DNA from: Pseudomonadota bacterium
GTDB lineage: Bacteria; Pseudomonadota; Gammaproteobacteria; Burkholderiales; Methylophilaceae
Reading direction: 5' to 3'
Assembly (NCBI GenBank): GCA_029556915.1
Contig: JAKQIT010000061.1
Span: 1-64,000 of the forward strand
Length of the DNA stretch: 64,000 nt
Shown one piece after another: positions 47,171 to 56,061 of this stretch. Position numbers and translations under genes: made by a program. Every line of letters starts with the position of its first letter. Within the stretch, counting starts at the first letter, position 1. A model generated the notes under the pieces. It saw only the letters and a list, made by a program, of their open reading frames with translations. It made no database searches and had not been told where the DNA came from.

Positions 47171-48340
47171 TCACTTAGCCACGGCAGCAGCCGCGTTTTC
47201 TTGTGCCACGGCAGGCTTGGCTTCTTGAGGATCAACCACTGCATCGGGTCTCGCTTTTTGTAATCCTTCTACAATCACACGCTCGCCTGCAGCCAGTCCT
47301 TCAGTCACCACCCATTTATCATTAATTGATTGCGCAGTCTTCACTATGCGTGGCTCAACCTTATTTTCGGCATTCACCACCATCACGGTCGCATTACCGC
47401 GTGGGTCACGGCCTATAGCAGCATGCGGTACCAGAATTGCATCGCTTTTTACACCCTGCGTCATGCGCGCGCGTACATACATACCAGGCAATAGCTGGCC
47501 TTTTGCATTTGGAAACACTGCACGCAATGTCACACTACCGGTACCTTGATCCACAGTGACTTCTGAAAATGCAAGTTTGCCTTCTTTCTCAAAGATACTG
47601 CCGTCTTCCAGCACCAGCTGTACAGAAACAGTGTTGCCGCCTGCACTCTTCAATTTTCCTTGTTCCAGATCACGCTGCATACGCATTAACTCAGCACTGG
47701 ATTGCGTAACGTCAACATAGATTGGATTTAATTGCTGTACTGTTGCAAGCGCATCAACCTGATTAGCGGTCACTAATGCGCCGGGGGTGACGGTTGAACG
47801 ACCAATACGGCCTGAAATAGGTGAAACCACTTTTGTATAAGCAAGGTCAATTCTGGCCTTATCCAAAGCGGCCTTTGCTGCAGCGACTTCAGCTTCTGCT
47901 TGCTTCAATGAAGCGTCAGCCTCATCATTAGCCTGTTTGCTTACCGCCTCGATTTTAACCAGCTCTGCATAACGCTGGGCTTTTAACTTTTCAGAACCGA
48001 CACTAGCCAATGCTCTAGCAAGATTAGCCTTAGCACTGTCATAAGCAGCTTGGTAGACTGCAGCATCAATCTGATACAGCAACTGACCTGCTTTTACTTC
48101 ACTGCCTTCTTTAAAAATACGTTCTTTAATAATGCCGCTGACTTGCGGCCTCACCTCTGAAATCAGGTATGGTGCTGTACGTCCAGGCAATTCGTTAACT
48201 GTCGGCACACTCTCGTTCGCTACTTTAACAACAGTTACAGTTGGTGGCTTAGCATTGGAATTAAGCGCGTTTTCACTTTTTCCACCACATGCAGAAAGAA
48301 TCAGAACGGTTGTTAGCGAGAGGATATTCAGATATGACAT
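47171..48340 (-). CDS. RND membrane fusion protein (AcrA/MexA type)
   Basis: The periplasmic adaptor (389 residues) is a lipoprotein (lipobox LSAC near 18). It shows the lipoyl half-motifs around a long coiled coil (GQLLYQIDAAVYQAAYDSAK to IDLAYTKVVSPISGRIGRST) and C-terminal beta domains (LLPGMYVRARMTQG). It is the first gene of the pump operon, 11 bp before the pump, and is transcribed away from marR across a shared operator region. Confidence 0.95.
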   Translation of the reverse strand: MSYLNILSLTTVLILSACGGKSENALNSNAKPPTVTVVKVANESVPTVNELPGRTAPYLISEVRPQVSGIIKERIFKEGSEVKAGQLLYQIDAAVYQAAYDSAKANLARALASVGSEKLKAQRYAELVKIEAVSKQANDEADASLKQAEAEVAAAKAALDKARIDLAYTKVVSPISGRIGRSTVTPGALVTANQVDALATVQQLNPIYVDVTQSSAELMRMQRDLEQGKLKSAGGNTVSVQLVLEDGSIFEKEGKLAFSEVTVDQGTGSVTLRAVFPNAKGQLLPGMYVRARMTQGVKSDAILVPHAAIGRDPRGNATVMVVNAENKVEPRIVKTAQSINDKWVVTEGLAAGERVIVEGLQKARPDAVVDPQEAKPAVAQENAAAAVAK

Positions 48341-48459
48341 ATCAAGTCCTTGTTGTACTCATTTAGAATGTAACTGTAACTATCTGCTGTACCCTAGGCT
48401 AATCATTAACTATCAATCTATTATCAGCACTATTTAATTACAGGATCATTATAGGAAAT

Positions 48460-48508
48460 TATCTTTCTAGGAAGATATTGTTGCAATATTATCTTTCCTG
48501 AAAGATAA
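48460..48508. promoter_or_regulatory. Twin MarR-type operator palindromes
   Basis: A perfect 20-bp palindrome TTATCTTTCCTGAAAGATAA (48489-48508) and a near-perfect one (TATCTTTCTAGGAAGATA, 48460-48477) have centres 30 bp apart, about three helical turns. They lie between the divergent pump operon and the marR gene, so one regulator dimer pair could control both promoters. Confidence 0.75.
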
Positions 48509-48541
48509 TTGCAAGACTATTTTTGAAAACAGAATTCAATC

Positions 48542-49024
48542 ATGCACAACAGAATTGCTTCCCTATTGGATGCGCATAAAAAATATTGGCCAGAATCAAA
48601 TAATGCCCAATTATTGCCCTTAAGATTTTCACTGTTTTACGCTCAATTAGAACAACACGCGCGCGCAACCGAAATCATAGCGGCCAATCATCTTAGCGTA
48701 GCCGAGTTCGACGTACTTGCTACGCTACGTCGTTCACCGCCACCCTATGTATTAACACCATCAGATATTCAGAACTCAATGCTGATCAGTTCCGGCGGTC
48801 TAACCAAGGTGTTATTGGAACTGGAAAGTAGAGGGTTTGTTTCACGCACTTCAAACGAAAGCGATCGGCGTATAAAACCAGTGATGCTCAACATCAATAC
48901 TTTGTCGATTCTGAATAAAGTGATGATTGAACTTGAAAATGTTTTTAAGGATTGGGTTAATAAGTCGCTTACCAATACTGAAATCAATCAACTTACAACA
49001 TTACTCATGAAGCTCACTAGCTAA
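48542..49024 (+). CDS. MarR-family transcriptional regulator
   Basis: A 160-residue winged-helix protein shows SVAEFDVLATLRRSPPPYVL and SGGLTKVLLELESRGFVSRT (recognition helix and wing), then DRRIKPVMLN. MarR proteins usually repress nearby efflux or detoxification genes until they bind a phenolic or related ligand. It is divergent from the RND operon and lies just past the operator pair. The pump therefore seems to have two regulators (this and the TetR). Confidence 0.9.
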   Translation: MHNRIASLLDAHKKYWPESNNAQLLPLRFSLFYAQLEQHARATEIIAANHLSVAEFDVLATLRRSPPPYVLTPSDIQNSMLISSGGLTKVLLELESRGFVSRTSNESDRRIKPVMLNINTLSILNKVMIELENVFKDWVNKSLTNTEINQLTTLLMKLTS

Positions 49025-49364
49025 ATTAAGTTTGAGAGCGCAAAAAATTATGTATAGCACTAAAACATTCCAACGCTGTCAGCACTACTGGTACGCTGAA
49101 TAGGTGGCCCTGAAAGTCCGTACAGCTGGACATGCCTTAAACAATATGGGAAGTCTCCAGTTGGCAAGAAAGTGTCCAGTTAGAACTAGTCTATGAGAAA
49201 GGGGAGCACATTTCTTTTGACATAATGAGTTGAGAATTGAAGTCAACAGTAACCCATTGTTTTGAAAATCTTTCGTTAAAATCCCTAAGTTCAAGTTCGG
49301 TAAACTCTGTTTTCCTTTGCATGTGAAATTCCCATGCTCGACTACGACCCTCTATTAGAAATGC
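49025..49364. other. Gene-free junction with abrupt G+C rise
   Basis: No gene, repeat or RNA is convincing in these 340 bases. The text is A+T-rich up to about 49350 and turns G+C-rich within the 3' end of uspA, with codon use changing accordingly. I read it as a junction between DNA of different origin. Confidence 0.5.
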
Positions 49365-49820
49365 TCAAGAAGAGTGGTTTGCCGCTTCGCGCGGCATGGA
49401 AACGAACAGGCTACACGGCAGTTGGTCGATGAGGGAATGGCCTACCGATCCGCGCCACCAGCGATCAAGGGCTGAGCGGCGGCGGTGCCCAACAATAACG
49501 AGATCGGCTTCGACCTTGCCAGCGAAGGCACCAATGACCTCGGCCGGCTCCTCCCATATCCTGATGGAGCCGGCGGCGTCCAATCCCGCCTCGCGCAGGC
49601 GTGCGAGGCCTTTTTCGAGGATGGCGCTGATGTAGGCCCGGTCTTTTTCCGACAGGTCTTCGGACAACGGGCCGGCGGCCAGGAAATAGGGGGATAGTGG
49701 CGGCACGACCGCGAGCAGGTGACAGCTAGCGTTGAAGCGGCTTGCAAGTGCGATCCCCTCCTCAAGCGCGTCTCGGCACTCGGCGCTGCCATCATAGGCG
49801 AAAACGATAGTCTGAAACAT
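49365..49820 (-). CDS. Universal stress protein, UspA family
   Basis: A single UspA domain starts MFQTIVFAYDGSAECRDALE and ends with the ATP-binding-type pattern ADLVIVGHRRRSALDRWWRG followed by SVGHSLIDQLPCSLFV. From the ATG at 49820 it has 151 residues. This ATG is 9 nt from GGAGG, better spaced than the ATG two codons earlier. UspA proteins protect against various stresses. The gene is G+C-rich like the genes to its right. Confidence 0.88.
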   Translation of the reverse strand: MFQTIVFAYDGSAECRDALEEGIALASRFNASCHLLAVVPPLSPYFLAAGPLSEDLSEKDRAYISAILEKGLARLREAGLDAAGSIRIWEEPAEVIGAFAGKVEADLVIVGHRRRSALDRWWRGSVGHSLIDQLPCSLFVSMPREAANHSS

Positions 49821-49900
49821 GCGCATTGTCCTCCGATAGTATTAAAAGTATGTCGGCGATTTAGCAGGCGATTACAGTCGCACATTCGGCAGTGCTGCCG

Positions 49901-51448
49901 TCACTCCATCGCCGCGTGCACATCGTTCACTGCGGATTTCTTCGGCGACGCCCGCAACAGGATTATCAGCGGGATGGCGGCCACAGTGATCCACATCATC
50001 AGCCGGAAGTCCTGCAAATAGGCCAGCGTGGCGGCCTGGCGCGTCACCTCGCCGTTGATGGCCGCCAGCCCCTCGGGCGTGGTCAGATTGTAGGCGCCCG
50101 CCTCGACCGCCTGCCTCAGTGCCAGATTGAAGGGGTTGATGTAGTCGGCGAACGCGGCATGGTTAGCCTGCGTGCGTTGCGCCAGGTAGGTAATCACCAC
50201 CGAGATGCCGATACTGCTGCCGAGATTGCGCATCAGGCTGAACAGCGCCGTGCCTTCATTGCGGTAGCGCGGCGCCAGGGTAGCGAAGGTGATGGTGGAT
50301 AGCGGCACGAAGATAAACCCCAGCCCCAGCCCCTGTGTGATGCCGGTTCGTACGATGTCCCAGCCGTCGATATCCGTGTTGAAATTGGTCATTTCCCACA
50401 GGGACAGGCTGGTCAGCATGAGACCCAGTAAAATCATGTGGCGCACGTCCACCTTGCCGGATAACTTACCCACGGCGATCATGGCGAACATGGTGCCAAC
50501 GCCGCGCGGAGCCATCAGATAGCCGACATCGATCACAGGATAGCCCATCAGGTTTTGCATGAATGGCGGCAGCAAGGCCATCGTGGCGAGCAGAATGATA
50601 CCCACAATGAAAATGAACAACAGGCCGACACTGAAGTTGCGGTCCTTGAACAGCCCGGGTTCGATGAACGGATGCTCGTGCGTGAATATGTGAGCGATGA
50701 AGAGATAGAGCGCCAGGCCGGAGAGCATGGCCTCGATTACCACTTCCGGGTTGGTAAACCAGTCAAGCGATTCGCCGCGATCCAGCATCATCTGCAGCGC
50801 GCCGATGCCGAGGCTCAGCAGCGCGAAGCCGAGAAGGTCGAAGCGTCGCGTGCGGTCGATCGGCGTTTCACGCAGGAACGCCGCCAGTCCGAGCCAGGCC
50901 AGCACACCGAACGGCAAGTTGATGTAGAACACCCAGCGCCAGTTGTAATACTCGGTTAGCCAGCCGCCGAGCGAGGGGCCGAGAATCGGCCCCACCATCA
51001 CGCCCACGCCCCACATCGCCATCGCCGCTCCATGGCGCTCGCGAGGATAGGTATCGAGGAGCACGGCTTGCGACAATGGCACGAGGCTCGCGCCGAATAT
51101 CCCTTGCAGCAGGCGAAACAGAACAATCTGGTTCAGGCTTTGCGCCGCGCCACAGAGCATCGATGCCACCGTAAAGCCGACCACCGACCACATGAAAATG
51201 CGCTTGCGTCCCCAGCGCGCCGAGAGGAAACCGGTCAGTGGCATGAAGATCGCCGCCGCCACGATATAGGAGGTCAGTACCCAGGCAATCTGATCCTGGG
51301 TCGCGCCCATAGTCCCCTGCATGTGCGGTAGCGCAACGTTCGCGATCGTGGTGTCCAAAGCCTGCATGATGGTCGCCAGCATGACCGACACGGTGACCAA
51401 GCCACGATGTGCGCTTTCCGGGTTTGCGGCTGTCGTGGCGGCAGTCAT
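49901..51448 (-). CDS. emrB: MFS multidrug exporter EmrB (DHA2 family)
   Basis: The 515-residue, 14-helix proton antiporter has the family motifs VMLATIMQALDTTIANVALP (TM1), LSARWGRKRIF and GPILGPSLGGWLTEYY (motif C, TM5). It works with the EmrA adaptor just upstream (9 bp) and an outer-membrane channel. It is full length and G+C-rich. Confidence 0.95.
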   Translation of the reverse strand: MTAATTAANPESAHRGLVTVSVMLATIMQALDTTIANVALPHMQGTMGATQDQIAWVLTSYIVAAAIFMPLTGFLSARWGRKRIFMWSVVGFTVASMLCGAAQSLNQIVLFRLLQGIFGASLVPLSQAVLLDTYPRERHGAAMAMWGVGVMVGPILGPSLGGWLTEYYNWRWVFYINLPFGVLAWLGLAAFLRETPIDRTRRFDLLGFALLSLGIGALQMMLDRGESLDWFTNPEVVIEAMLSGLALYLFIAHIFTHEHPFIEPGLFKDRNFSVGLLFIFIVGIILLATMALLPPFMQNLMGYPVIDVGYLMAPRGVGTMFAMIAVGKLSGKVDVRHMILLGLMLTSLSLWEMTNFNTDIDGWDIVRTGITQGLGLGFIFVPLSTITFATLAPRYRNEGTALFSLMRNLGSSIGISVVITYLAQRTQANHAAFADYINPFNLALRQAVEAGAYNLTTPEGLAAINGEVTRQAATLAYLQDFRLMMWITVAAIPLIILLRASPKKSAVNDVHAAME

Positions 51449-51457
51449 TGTTTGATC

Positions 51458-52534
51458 TCAGAGCGAGAACCCAAGTACGCGACGGCGATGGCCGGTGTCG
51501 ATTTCCACGGTGGTGCTCAGCCCTGCGCGCAGTTGCGGCATGGTCGGTGCGGCTTCGATCTTGATCCGCACGGGCACCCTCTGCGCGATCTTGACCCAGT
51601 TGCCGGTGGCATTCTGTGCTGGGATAACCGAGAACTCTGCCCCTGTGGCGGGACTCAGGCTTTCCACCACGCCCTTCCATGCCGCATCGGGGTAGGTATC
51701 GACACGGATGGTGACAGGTTGGCCCGGATGAGCGTAGGTGAGATCGGTCTCGGTGAAATTGGCTTCGACCCACAAGTTGCCGCTGACCACCAAGGCCAAC
51801 GCTATGGAACCGGCGGCGACATACTGCCCAGGCTTGGGTGGCTTGCTCACTATGCCGGGCAGCGAGGCGCGCACCTCGGCCCGCGCCAGATCGAGCCTGG
51901 CTTGTTCCAGTTCGGCCAGCGCGACGCGATAGCTTGGGTGGCGCTCCACTGGTGAATCGACGCTGCCGCCTAAGGTTTCCGCGATGCGCTTCAAGTCCTG
52001 GTCCAATGCGCTGATTTGCTGCTCAGCGAGGTCGGTGCTTTGCTTCGCATCGTCGAACTTGGAAGCGGAAATGAAATTCTTGGCCACCAAATCGGCTTGG
52101 CGTTGCTGGTCTTTCTGGGAGAAGGCGTACTTGATTCGGGCCAGCGCGATTTCCGCCTGTCTCTCGCGGTAACTCGCTTTGAGCGCTGCCAGATCGGTGC
52201 GCACCTGCGCCAATTTGGCTTCGGCTTTGGCTACGGCTACCTGAAACGGCGCAGGATCGAGCCGGAACAACGGTTGGCCGGCATTGACGGATTGGTTTTC
52301 ATCAACCAGTACTTCCGTAACCGTGCCGGACACCGCGGCGCTGACGGGGACCTTGTCCGCCTTGATATAAGCATTGTCGGTTTCGACGTAGCGCCCGCCC
52401 TTGAGGTACACAACTCCGACTACAAGCGCGGCGATCAATGGAACCACAACCAGCAGGATCAGCCGTTTCAAGCGACGCTTGGGTGGTCGTACATCGGCGA
52501 TGGTTGTTTCGTTGTCGATCAATGCATTGCTCAT
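51458..52534 (-). CDS. emrA: EmrA-type membrane fusion protein
   Basis: A 358-residue adaptor has a cytoplasmic tail and one span (LILLVVVPLIAALVVGVVYL, about 25-44). A lipoyl/coiled-coil hairpin follows, ending in DLARAEVRASLPGIVSKPPK, and then a beta barrel with FTETDLTYAHPGQPVTIRVD. It sits between the marR and emrB genes on the same strand, forming an emrRAB-like operon. Confidence 0.94.
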   Translation of the reverse strand: MSNALIDNETTIADVRPPKRRLKRLILLVVVPLIAALVVGVVYLKGGRYVETDNAYIKADKVPVSAAVSGTVTEVLVDENQSVNAGQPLFRLDPAPFQVAVAKAEAKLAQVRTDLAALKASYRERQAEIALARIKYAFSQKDQQRQADLVAKNFISASKFDDAKQSTDLAEQQISALDQDLKRIAETLGGSVDSPVERHPSYRVALAELEQARLDLARAEVRASLPGIVSKPPKPGQYVAAGSIALALVVSGNLWVEANFTETDLTYAHPGQPVTIRVDTYPDAAWKGVVESLSPATGAEFSVIPAQNATGNWVKIAQRVPVRIKIEAAPTMPQLRAGLSTTVEIDTGHRRRVLGFSL

Positions 52535-52573
52535 GAACAGGTGACTCCAGTAATAGCGTTGTTTCGCGGGTTA

Positions 52574-52996
52574 TCACCGCGAGCCAAGGTTGTCGCGCAT
52601 CTTGCGCAGTGCGACGAAGAGCATGGCGGCTTGTTGTTTGTTGAGATCGCGCAGGGCATCGGCCTGTATCGCCTCGGTGACCTGTCTGATTGCGGCCAGG
52701 TGGGATGTTGCGGCAGGTGTCAAGAACATCTGATATGCCCGCCGATCTGCGGGATCGGAGCGACGTTCGACCAATCCGGCATCCGCCAGTTGATCGATCA
52801 ACCGGGCGAGCGTGATGGGTTGCACTTCCAGCATTTCTGCCAAATCGACTTGGCGAACACCTTCATGGCGAGATAGGTAAACGAGCGCCCGAGCCTGCGC
52901 TAGGGTAAGAGAACTCCCTTCAAGGCGCCGCTGAAAGTTCTGCCGAAGCAGGCGAAAGACGTCCGCCAGAAGAAAACCGAGACTGTCACGCTGCAT
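52574..52996 (-). CDS. MarR/EmrR-like regulator
   Basis: From ATG 52996 the protein has 140 residues: SLTLAQARALVYLSRHEGVR and MLEVQPITLARLIDQLADAG form the HTH, followed by wing RRSDPADRRAYQMFLT. A longer in-frame start (53071) would include the promoter and operator, so it is rejected. Likely the repressor of its own emrAB operon. Confidence 0.9.
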   Translation of the reverse strand: MQRDSLGFLLADVFRLLRQNFQRRLEGSSLTLAQARALVYLSRHEGVRQVDLAEMLEVQPITLARLIDQLADAGLVERRSDPADRRAYQMFLTPAATSHLAAIRQVTEAIQADALRDLNKQQAAMLFVALRKMRDNLGSR

Positions 52997-53014
52997 GTCC
53001 AAGCACCAAAGTAG

Positions 53015-53056
53015 TAAGCATTGCTTATTATATATTGAACACTTTGTGACTCGCAA
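53015..53056 (-). promoter_or_regulatory. Promoter and operator of marR-emrAB
   Basis: On the minus strand TTGCGA (complement of 53051-53056), an 18-bp spacer and TATAAT (complement of 53027-53032) form a promoter. A perfect 13-bp palindrome TAAGCATTGCTTA (53015-53027) abuts the -10, 19 bp before the start codon. This is a good position for MarR autorepression. Confidence 0.65.
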
Positions 53057-53132
53057 GGCGAGCGTCGGCACGGGCGCTACCGGAATTCTGCACTATGCGC
53101 GCGTCATGCCAAGTGGCGCCTTCGTTTAAGGC

Positions 53133-53201
53133 GATGAAAAACACCTTGATATGAAGGCGTATGCGGGAGTGGATGGCAGGTCCAAACTCAGCCATTCAAT
53201 C
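53133..53201 (+). pseudogene. Remnant of an IS5-type transposase
   Basis: The translation DMKAYAGVDGRSKLSHSI (from 53148) resembles the MKAHIGVDxxxGLxHSL region of IS5-group transposases. No frame continues on either side, and a stop precedes it. The surrounding 53072-53617 is an A+T-rich scar in G+C-rich DNA. It also holds an 81-codon minus-strand ORF (53292-53537) that I cannot support as a gene. Confidence 0.45.
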
Positions 53202-53617
53202 ATCAATATTGCATTTAGCTTTGGATCATTACTTGTAAAAATTGGTGCGTATAGTAAGTAGAGTAGCCTGCAATAATTGCGGAAATACAATTTACCTATC
53301 TGCAATCCAATATTTCTGATCATTAAAAAAAACTGTGATATTTCCATCACCAGCGTCAACAATGTTCTGAATAGGCAGAGTTTTACCTACTTTTCTAGGT
53401 AGTCCATGAAAATAAGCCAAAGCTACTGTGAGATGAAGCCAAGTGTGTGACGTTTGAATATATTTTACAATCGTATTCGCAGACATGCAAAACTTAAGAA
53501 TCAAATTACGTCTGAATTTGCCAAAACTTACATGCAAAATACAGAGAAAAATGCTGCATAATAATCAAACTTGCCCTGCTACAAAATCGGGTCTGACTCA
53601 TTAGGAGGATCACCAGC

Positions 53618-54319
53618 ATGAAAAATGAAACAGGTAACAATATTGGAGGCGGTAACGATACGGCCGCGCTCGAAGCTGAAGTGCGTAGCGCCGTCGAACA
53701 GGATCACGATTTACAGGAGGTTGTGCGGCAGCTCACCTTGCGCAAGATCAGCGCGGAATCACATGATATCGAATCTCTGCGGCAGATTGCAAGTGCCGTG
53801 CTGAGTGGCGCTCGGGCTGGAGCGCAAAAAGAGTTACACCAGTCAGCTGCGCAAATCGAAATCACACGAGCGCGTCTTAAACAGGTCGTTACAGGGTTGG
53901 ATGCGGCGCTGGCACAGTTTGCCGAAGCCTCTAAACTGGCGTTGGAAGAAGCGGCGGGTCGGGCGCAGACATTTTCCAGTGAAGACCTCGTCCGCGCACG
54001 GACCGATCTGGAAAGTCTAGAGACGATGTTTCTGGAAACCTTGCAAAGCTCGGCCTTGGGTGCCAAGGACGCGGCGGGAGATATCCTCCACGACCTAGCC
54101 TCGCACGTCCGTGTCTATGGTTCAGCCGTGGGCGTGCAACTGAAGGATACACTGGCTGTTATTACGCACCAGCTTGGCATGGCGGGACGCGCTCAGGTTG
54201 GGGCTGGTCTGCATCTAGCACAAGCCACTTCCGAATTGTTGCGTCAAATCGCTGCCGGCGTTCTCACTGGCTTGGCTGATCACGTCAAGCCTGAACATCC
54301 CCAAGACCAGGAAAACTGA
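53618..54319 (+). CDS. Uncharacterised helical protein (233 aa), first gene of lipid/exporter cluster
   Basis: I do not recognise a characterised family. The protein is almost entirely helical and Ala-rich, with heptad-like stretches (about 70-160) and a C-terminal part with amphipathic helices (GMAGRAQVGAGLHLAQATSE). It lacks a signal peptide. AGGAGG lies upstream of the ATG. Its stop overlaps the AarF start (TGATG), so it is translationally coupled and likely works with that kinase-like protein. Confidence 0.75.
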   Translation: MKNETGNNIGGGNDTAALEAEVRSAVEQDHDLQEVVRQLTLRKISAESHDIESLRQIASAVLSGARAGAQKELHQSAAQIEITRARLKQVVTGLDAALAQFAEASKLALEEAAGRAQTFSSEDLVRARTDLESLETMFLETLQSSALGAKDAAGDILHDLASHVRVYGSAVGVQLKDTLAVITHQLGMAGRAQVGAGLHLAQATSELLRQIAAGVLTGLADHVKPEHPQDQEN

Positions 54320-56061
54320 TGCTGTGGCAGGCGCTGACAGCGATACGCGACCTTGGCCGTCTTCACGACATTGCCTCAATCCTAGTTCGCTACGGTTTCG
54401 GCGACATGGTTCGCCGGATAGGTCTGGCCAATGCCTTGGAACGAGCTGGGCGTGCATTGCATTGGAGCAATGCAGAAGAGTTCGCGCACCTTCCTCCTCC
54501 CGCTCGGGTGCGGCGGGCGCTGGAGGAGATGGGACCAACTTTCGTCAAACTTGGTCAGGTACTCGCGACCCGCGTTGACCTATTAGAATCGGAATGGATT
54601 GCCGAATTCGGTAAGCTGCAGGACAGTGCACCCGCTGCACCTTATGCCGAGATATGTCAGCAGCTCACTGAAGATCTAGGGGCACCGCCCGAGGAAATAT
54701 TTACTGTTTTCGATCCCGTCCCGTTGGCCGCCGCCTCCATCGCGCAAGTGCACCGCGCCCGCCTCGCAGACAGCAGTGAAGTGGTAGTCAAAGTACGTCG
54801 ACCCGGTATACGACCGATCATCGAAGCCGACCTACGCTGGCTCTCAAGGCTGGCAGAACTAGCTGAGATGGAGAGCCCGGAACTGCGCAGTTTCCACCCA
54901 CAGGAAGTGGTGCGGCAGTTTGCCCAGTCACTTAGGCGTGAGCTCGACTTTGCCGGTGAATGCCGCAATGCCGAGCGAATCGCAGAAAATTTTGCAGGGT
55001 ATACTGACAAAGACGAGTCCATTGCAGAAGCGGTGCTTGAAGTATCTTCGGCACTCCCGATCATCATTATCCCCCGAGTTTATTGGGCATGGACTTGCGA
55101 GCGGGTTTGCGTGCAGGAATTCATCGACGGTATTTCAGGACGCAAGCTTGCCGCTGTCGATCAGGCTGGCCTCGACCGCAAGATACTCGCCCGCCGCGGA
55201 GCGCGTGCGGTGCTGAAAATGATCGTCGAGGATGGTGTTTTCCATGCTGACCCGCACCCCGGTAACGTATTTTACCTGCTCGGCAACCGCATTGCCTTCA
55301 TTGACTTCGGTATGATTGGGCGGCTAACAGACGAACGCCGTGATCAGTTGATTCAACTGCTGTTGGGACTAGTGCGGCATGAGCCCATGCGCGTAGCCGA
55401 TGTGATGCTTGACTGGACAGGCGACGCAGCGGTGGATGAGGACGGCCTGATACTTGAAATCCAGACTTTCGTCGATCAATATCACGGGGTGGCACTAAAG
55501 CAGTTAAGCCTCGGCGCCATGCTCTCCGACCTGGTGGCTATTCTTCGCCAGCACCAGTTAACTCTGCCAGCCGATCTGACGATGCTGATCAAAGCCTTCA
55601 TCTCGCTTGAGGGTATGGGCCGCGAGCTTGATCCGGACTTTGATATGGCCAGCGAGGCGATGCCCTTGCTGGAGCAGGCGCTACGTAAGCGTTATATGCC
55701 AGCATCACTCCTCAAGCGCGGCCGTTGGGCGGTCGGTGAGGCGCTGGCGCTTATCGCCGACTTGCCACGTGACCTCTCCCGGCTGTTGCGTGCCGCCCGG
55801 CGCGGCCGGCTGGAAATCCATATTGACATCACACACCTGAGGCGCTTCGGCAACCAGCTTGACAGTGCTGCCAACAGGCTGGTGATCGGCATTGTCGTTG
55901 CTGCGCTTATTATCGGTTCCTCCATCGTCATGACCGTGCCTGGCGGCCCCAGCTTGCTGGGGCTGCCCTTCTTTGGTCTACTCGGTTTTTTTGGCGCAGT
56001 GATCGGTGGCATATGGTTAATGCTGTCGATCTGGAAGAGTAGCAAAGCGGATCGGGAGTGA
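54319..56061 (+). CDS. AarF/UbiB-family atypical kinase
   Basis: A 580-residue member of the ABC1/ADCK/UbiB family has the KxGQ motif in FVKLGQVLATR near 75, a Lys in VVVKVRRPGIRP near 158, catalytic HADPHPGN near 311 and DFG in FIDFGMIGRL near 330. Two C-terminal membrane segments (about 520-540 and 550-575) anchor it. UbiB supports ubiquinone synthesis. Other family members affect membrane lipids, and the lipase neighbours favour a lipid role here (inference). A second chromosomal ubiB is expected elsewhere. Confidence 0.9.
   Translation: MLWQALTAIRDLGRLHDIASILVRYGFGDMVRRIGLANALERAGRALHWSNAEEFAHLPPPARVRRALEEMGPTFVKLGQVLATRVDLLESEWIAEFGKLQDSAPAAPYAEICQQLTEDLGAPPEEIFTVFDPVPLAAASIAQVHRARLADSSEVVVKVRRPGIRPIIEADLRWLSRLAELAEMESPELRSFHPQEVVRQFAQSLRRELDFAGECRNAERIAENFAGYTDKDESIAEAVLEVSSALPIIIIPRVYWAWTCERVCVQEFIDGISGRKLAAVDQAGLDRKILARRGARAVLKMIVEDGVFHADPHPGNVFYLLGNRIAFIDFGMIGRLTDERRDQLIQLLLGLVRHEPMRVADVMLDWTGDAAVDEDGLILEIQTFVDQYHGVALKQLSLGAMLSDLVAILRQHQLTLPADLTMLIKAFISLEGMGRELDPDFDMASEAMPLLEQALRKRYMPASLLKRGRWAVGEALALIADLPRDLSRLLRAARRGRLEIHIDITHLRRFGNQLDSAANRLVIGIVVAALIIGSSIVMTVPGGPSLLGLPFFGLLGFFGAVIGGIWLMLSIWKSSKADRE

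Noticed and set aside
49334..49432. Short plus-strand ORF at the G+C junction
   Set aside because: Only 32 codons, antisense to the uspA 3' end; likely chance.
50868..51773. 301-codon ORF overlapping emrB/emrA, and other long ORFs in the high-GC part
   Set aside because: High G+C DNA yields long spurious frames; EmrA and EmrB fully account for this interval.
53292..53537. 81-codon minus-strand ORF
   Set aside because: No ribosome-binding site, no family recognised, lies in an AT-rich scar next to a transposase fragment.
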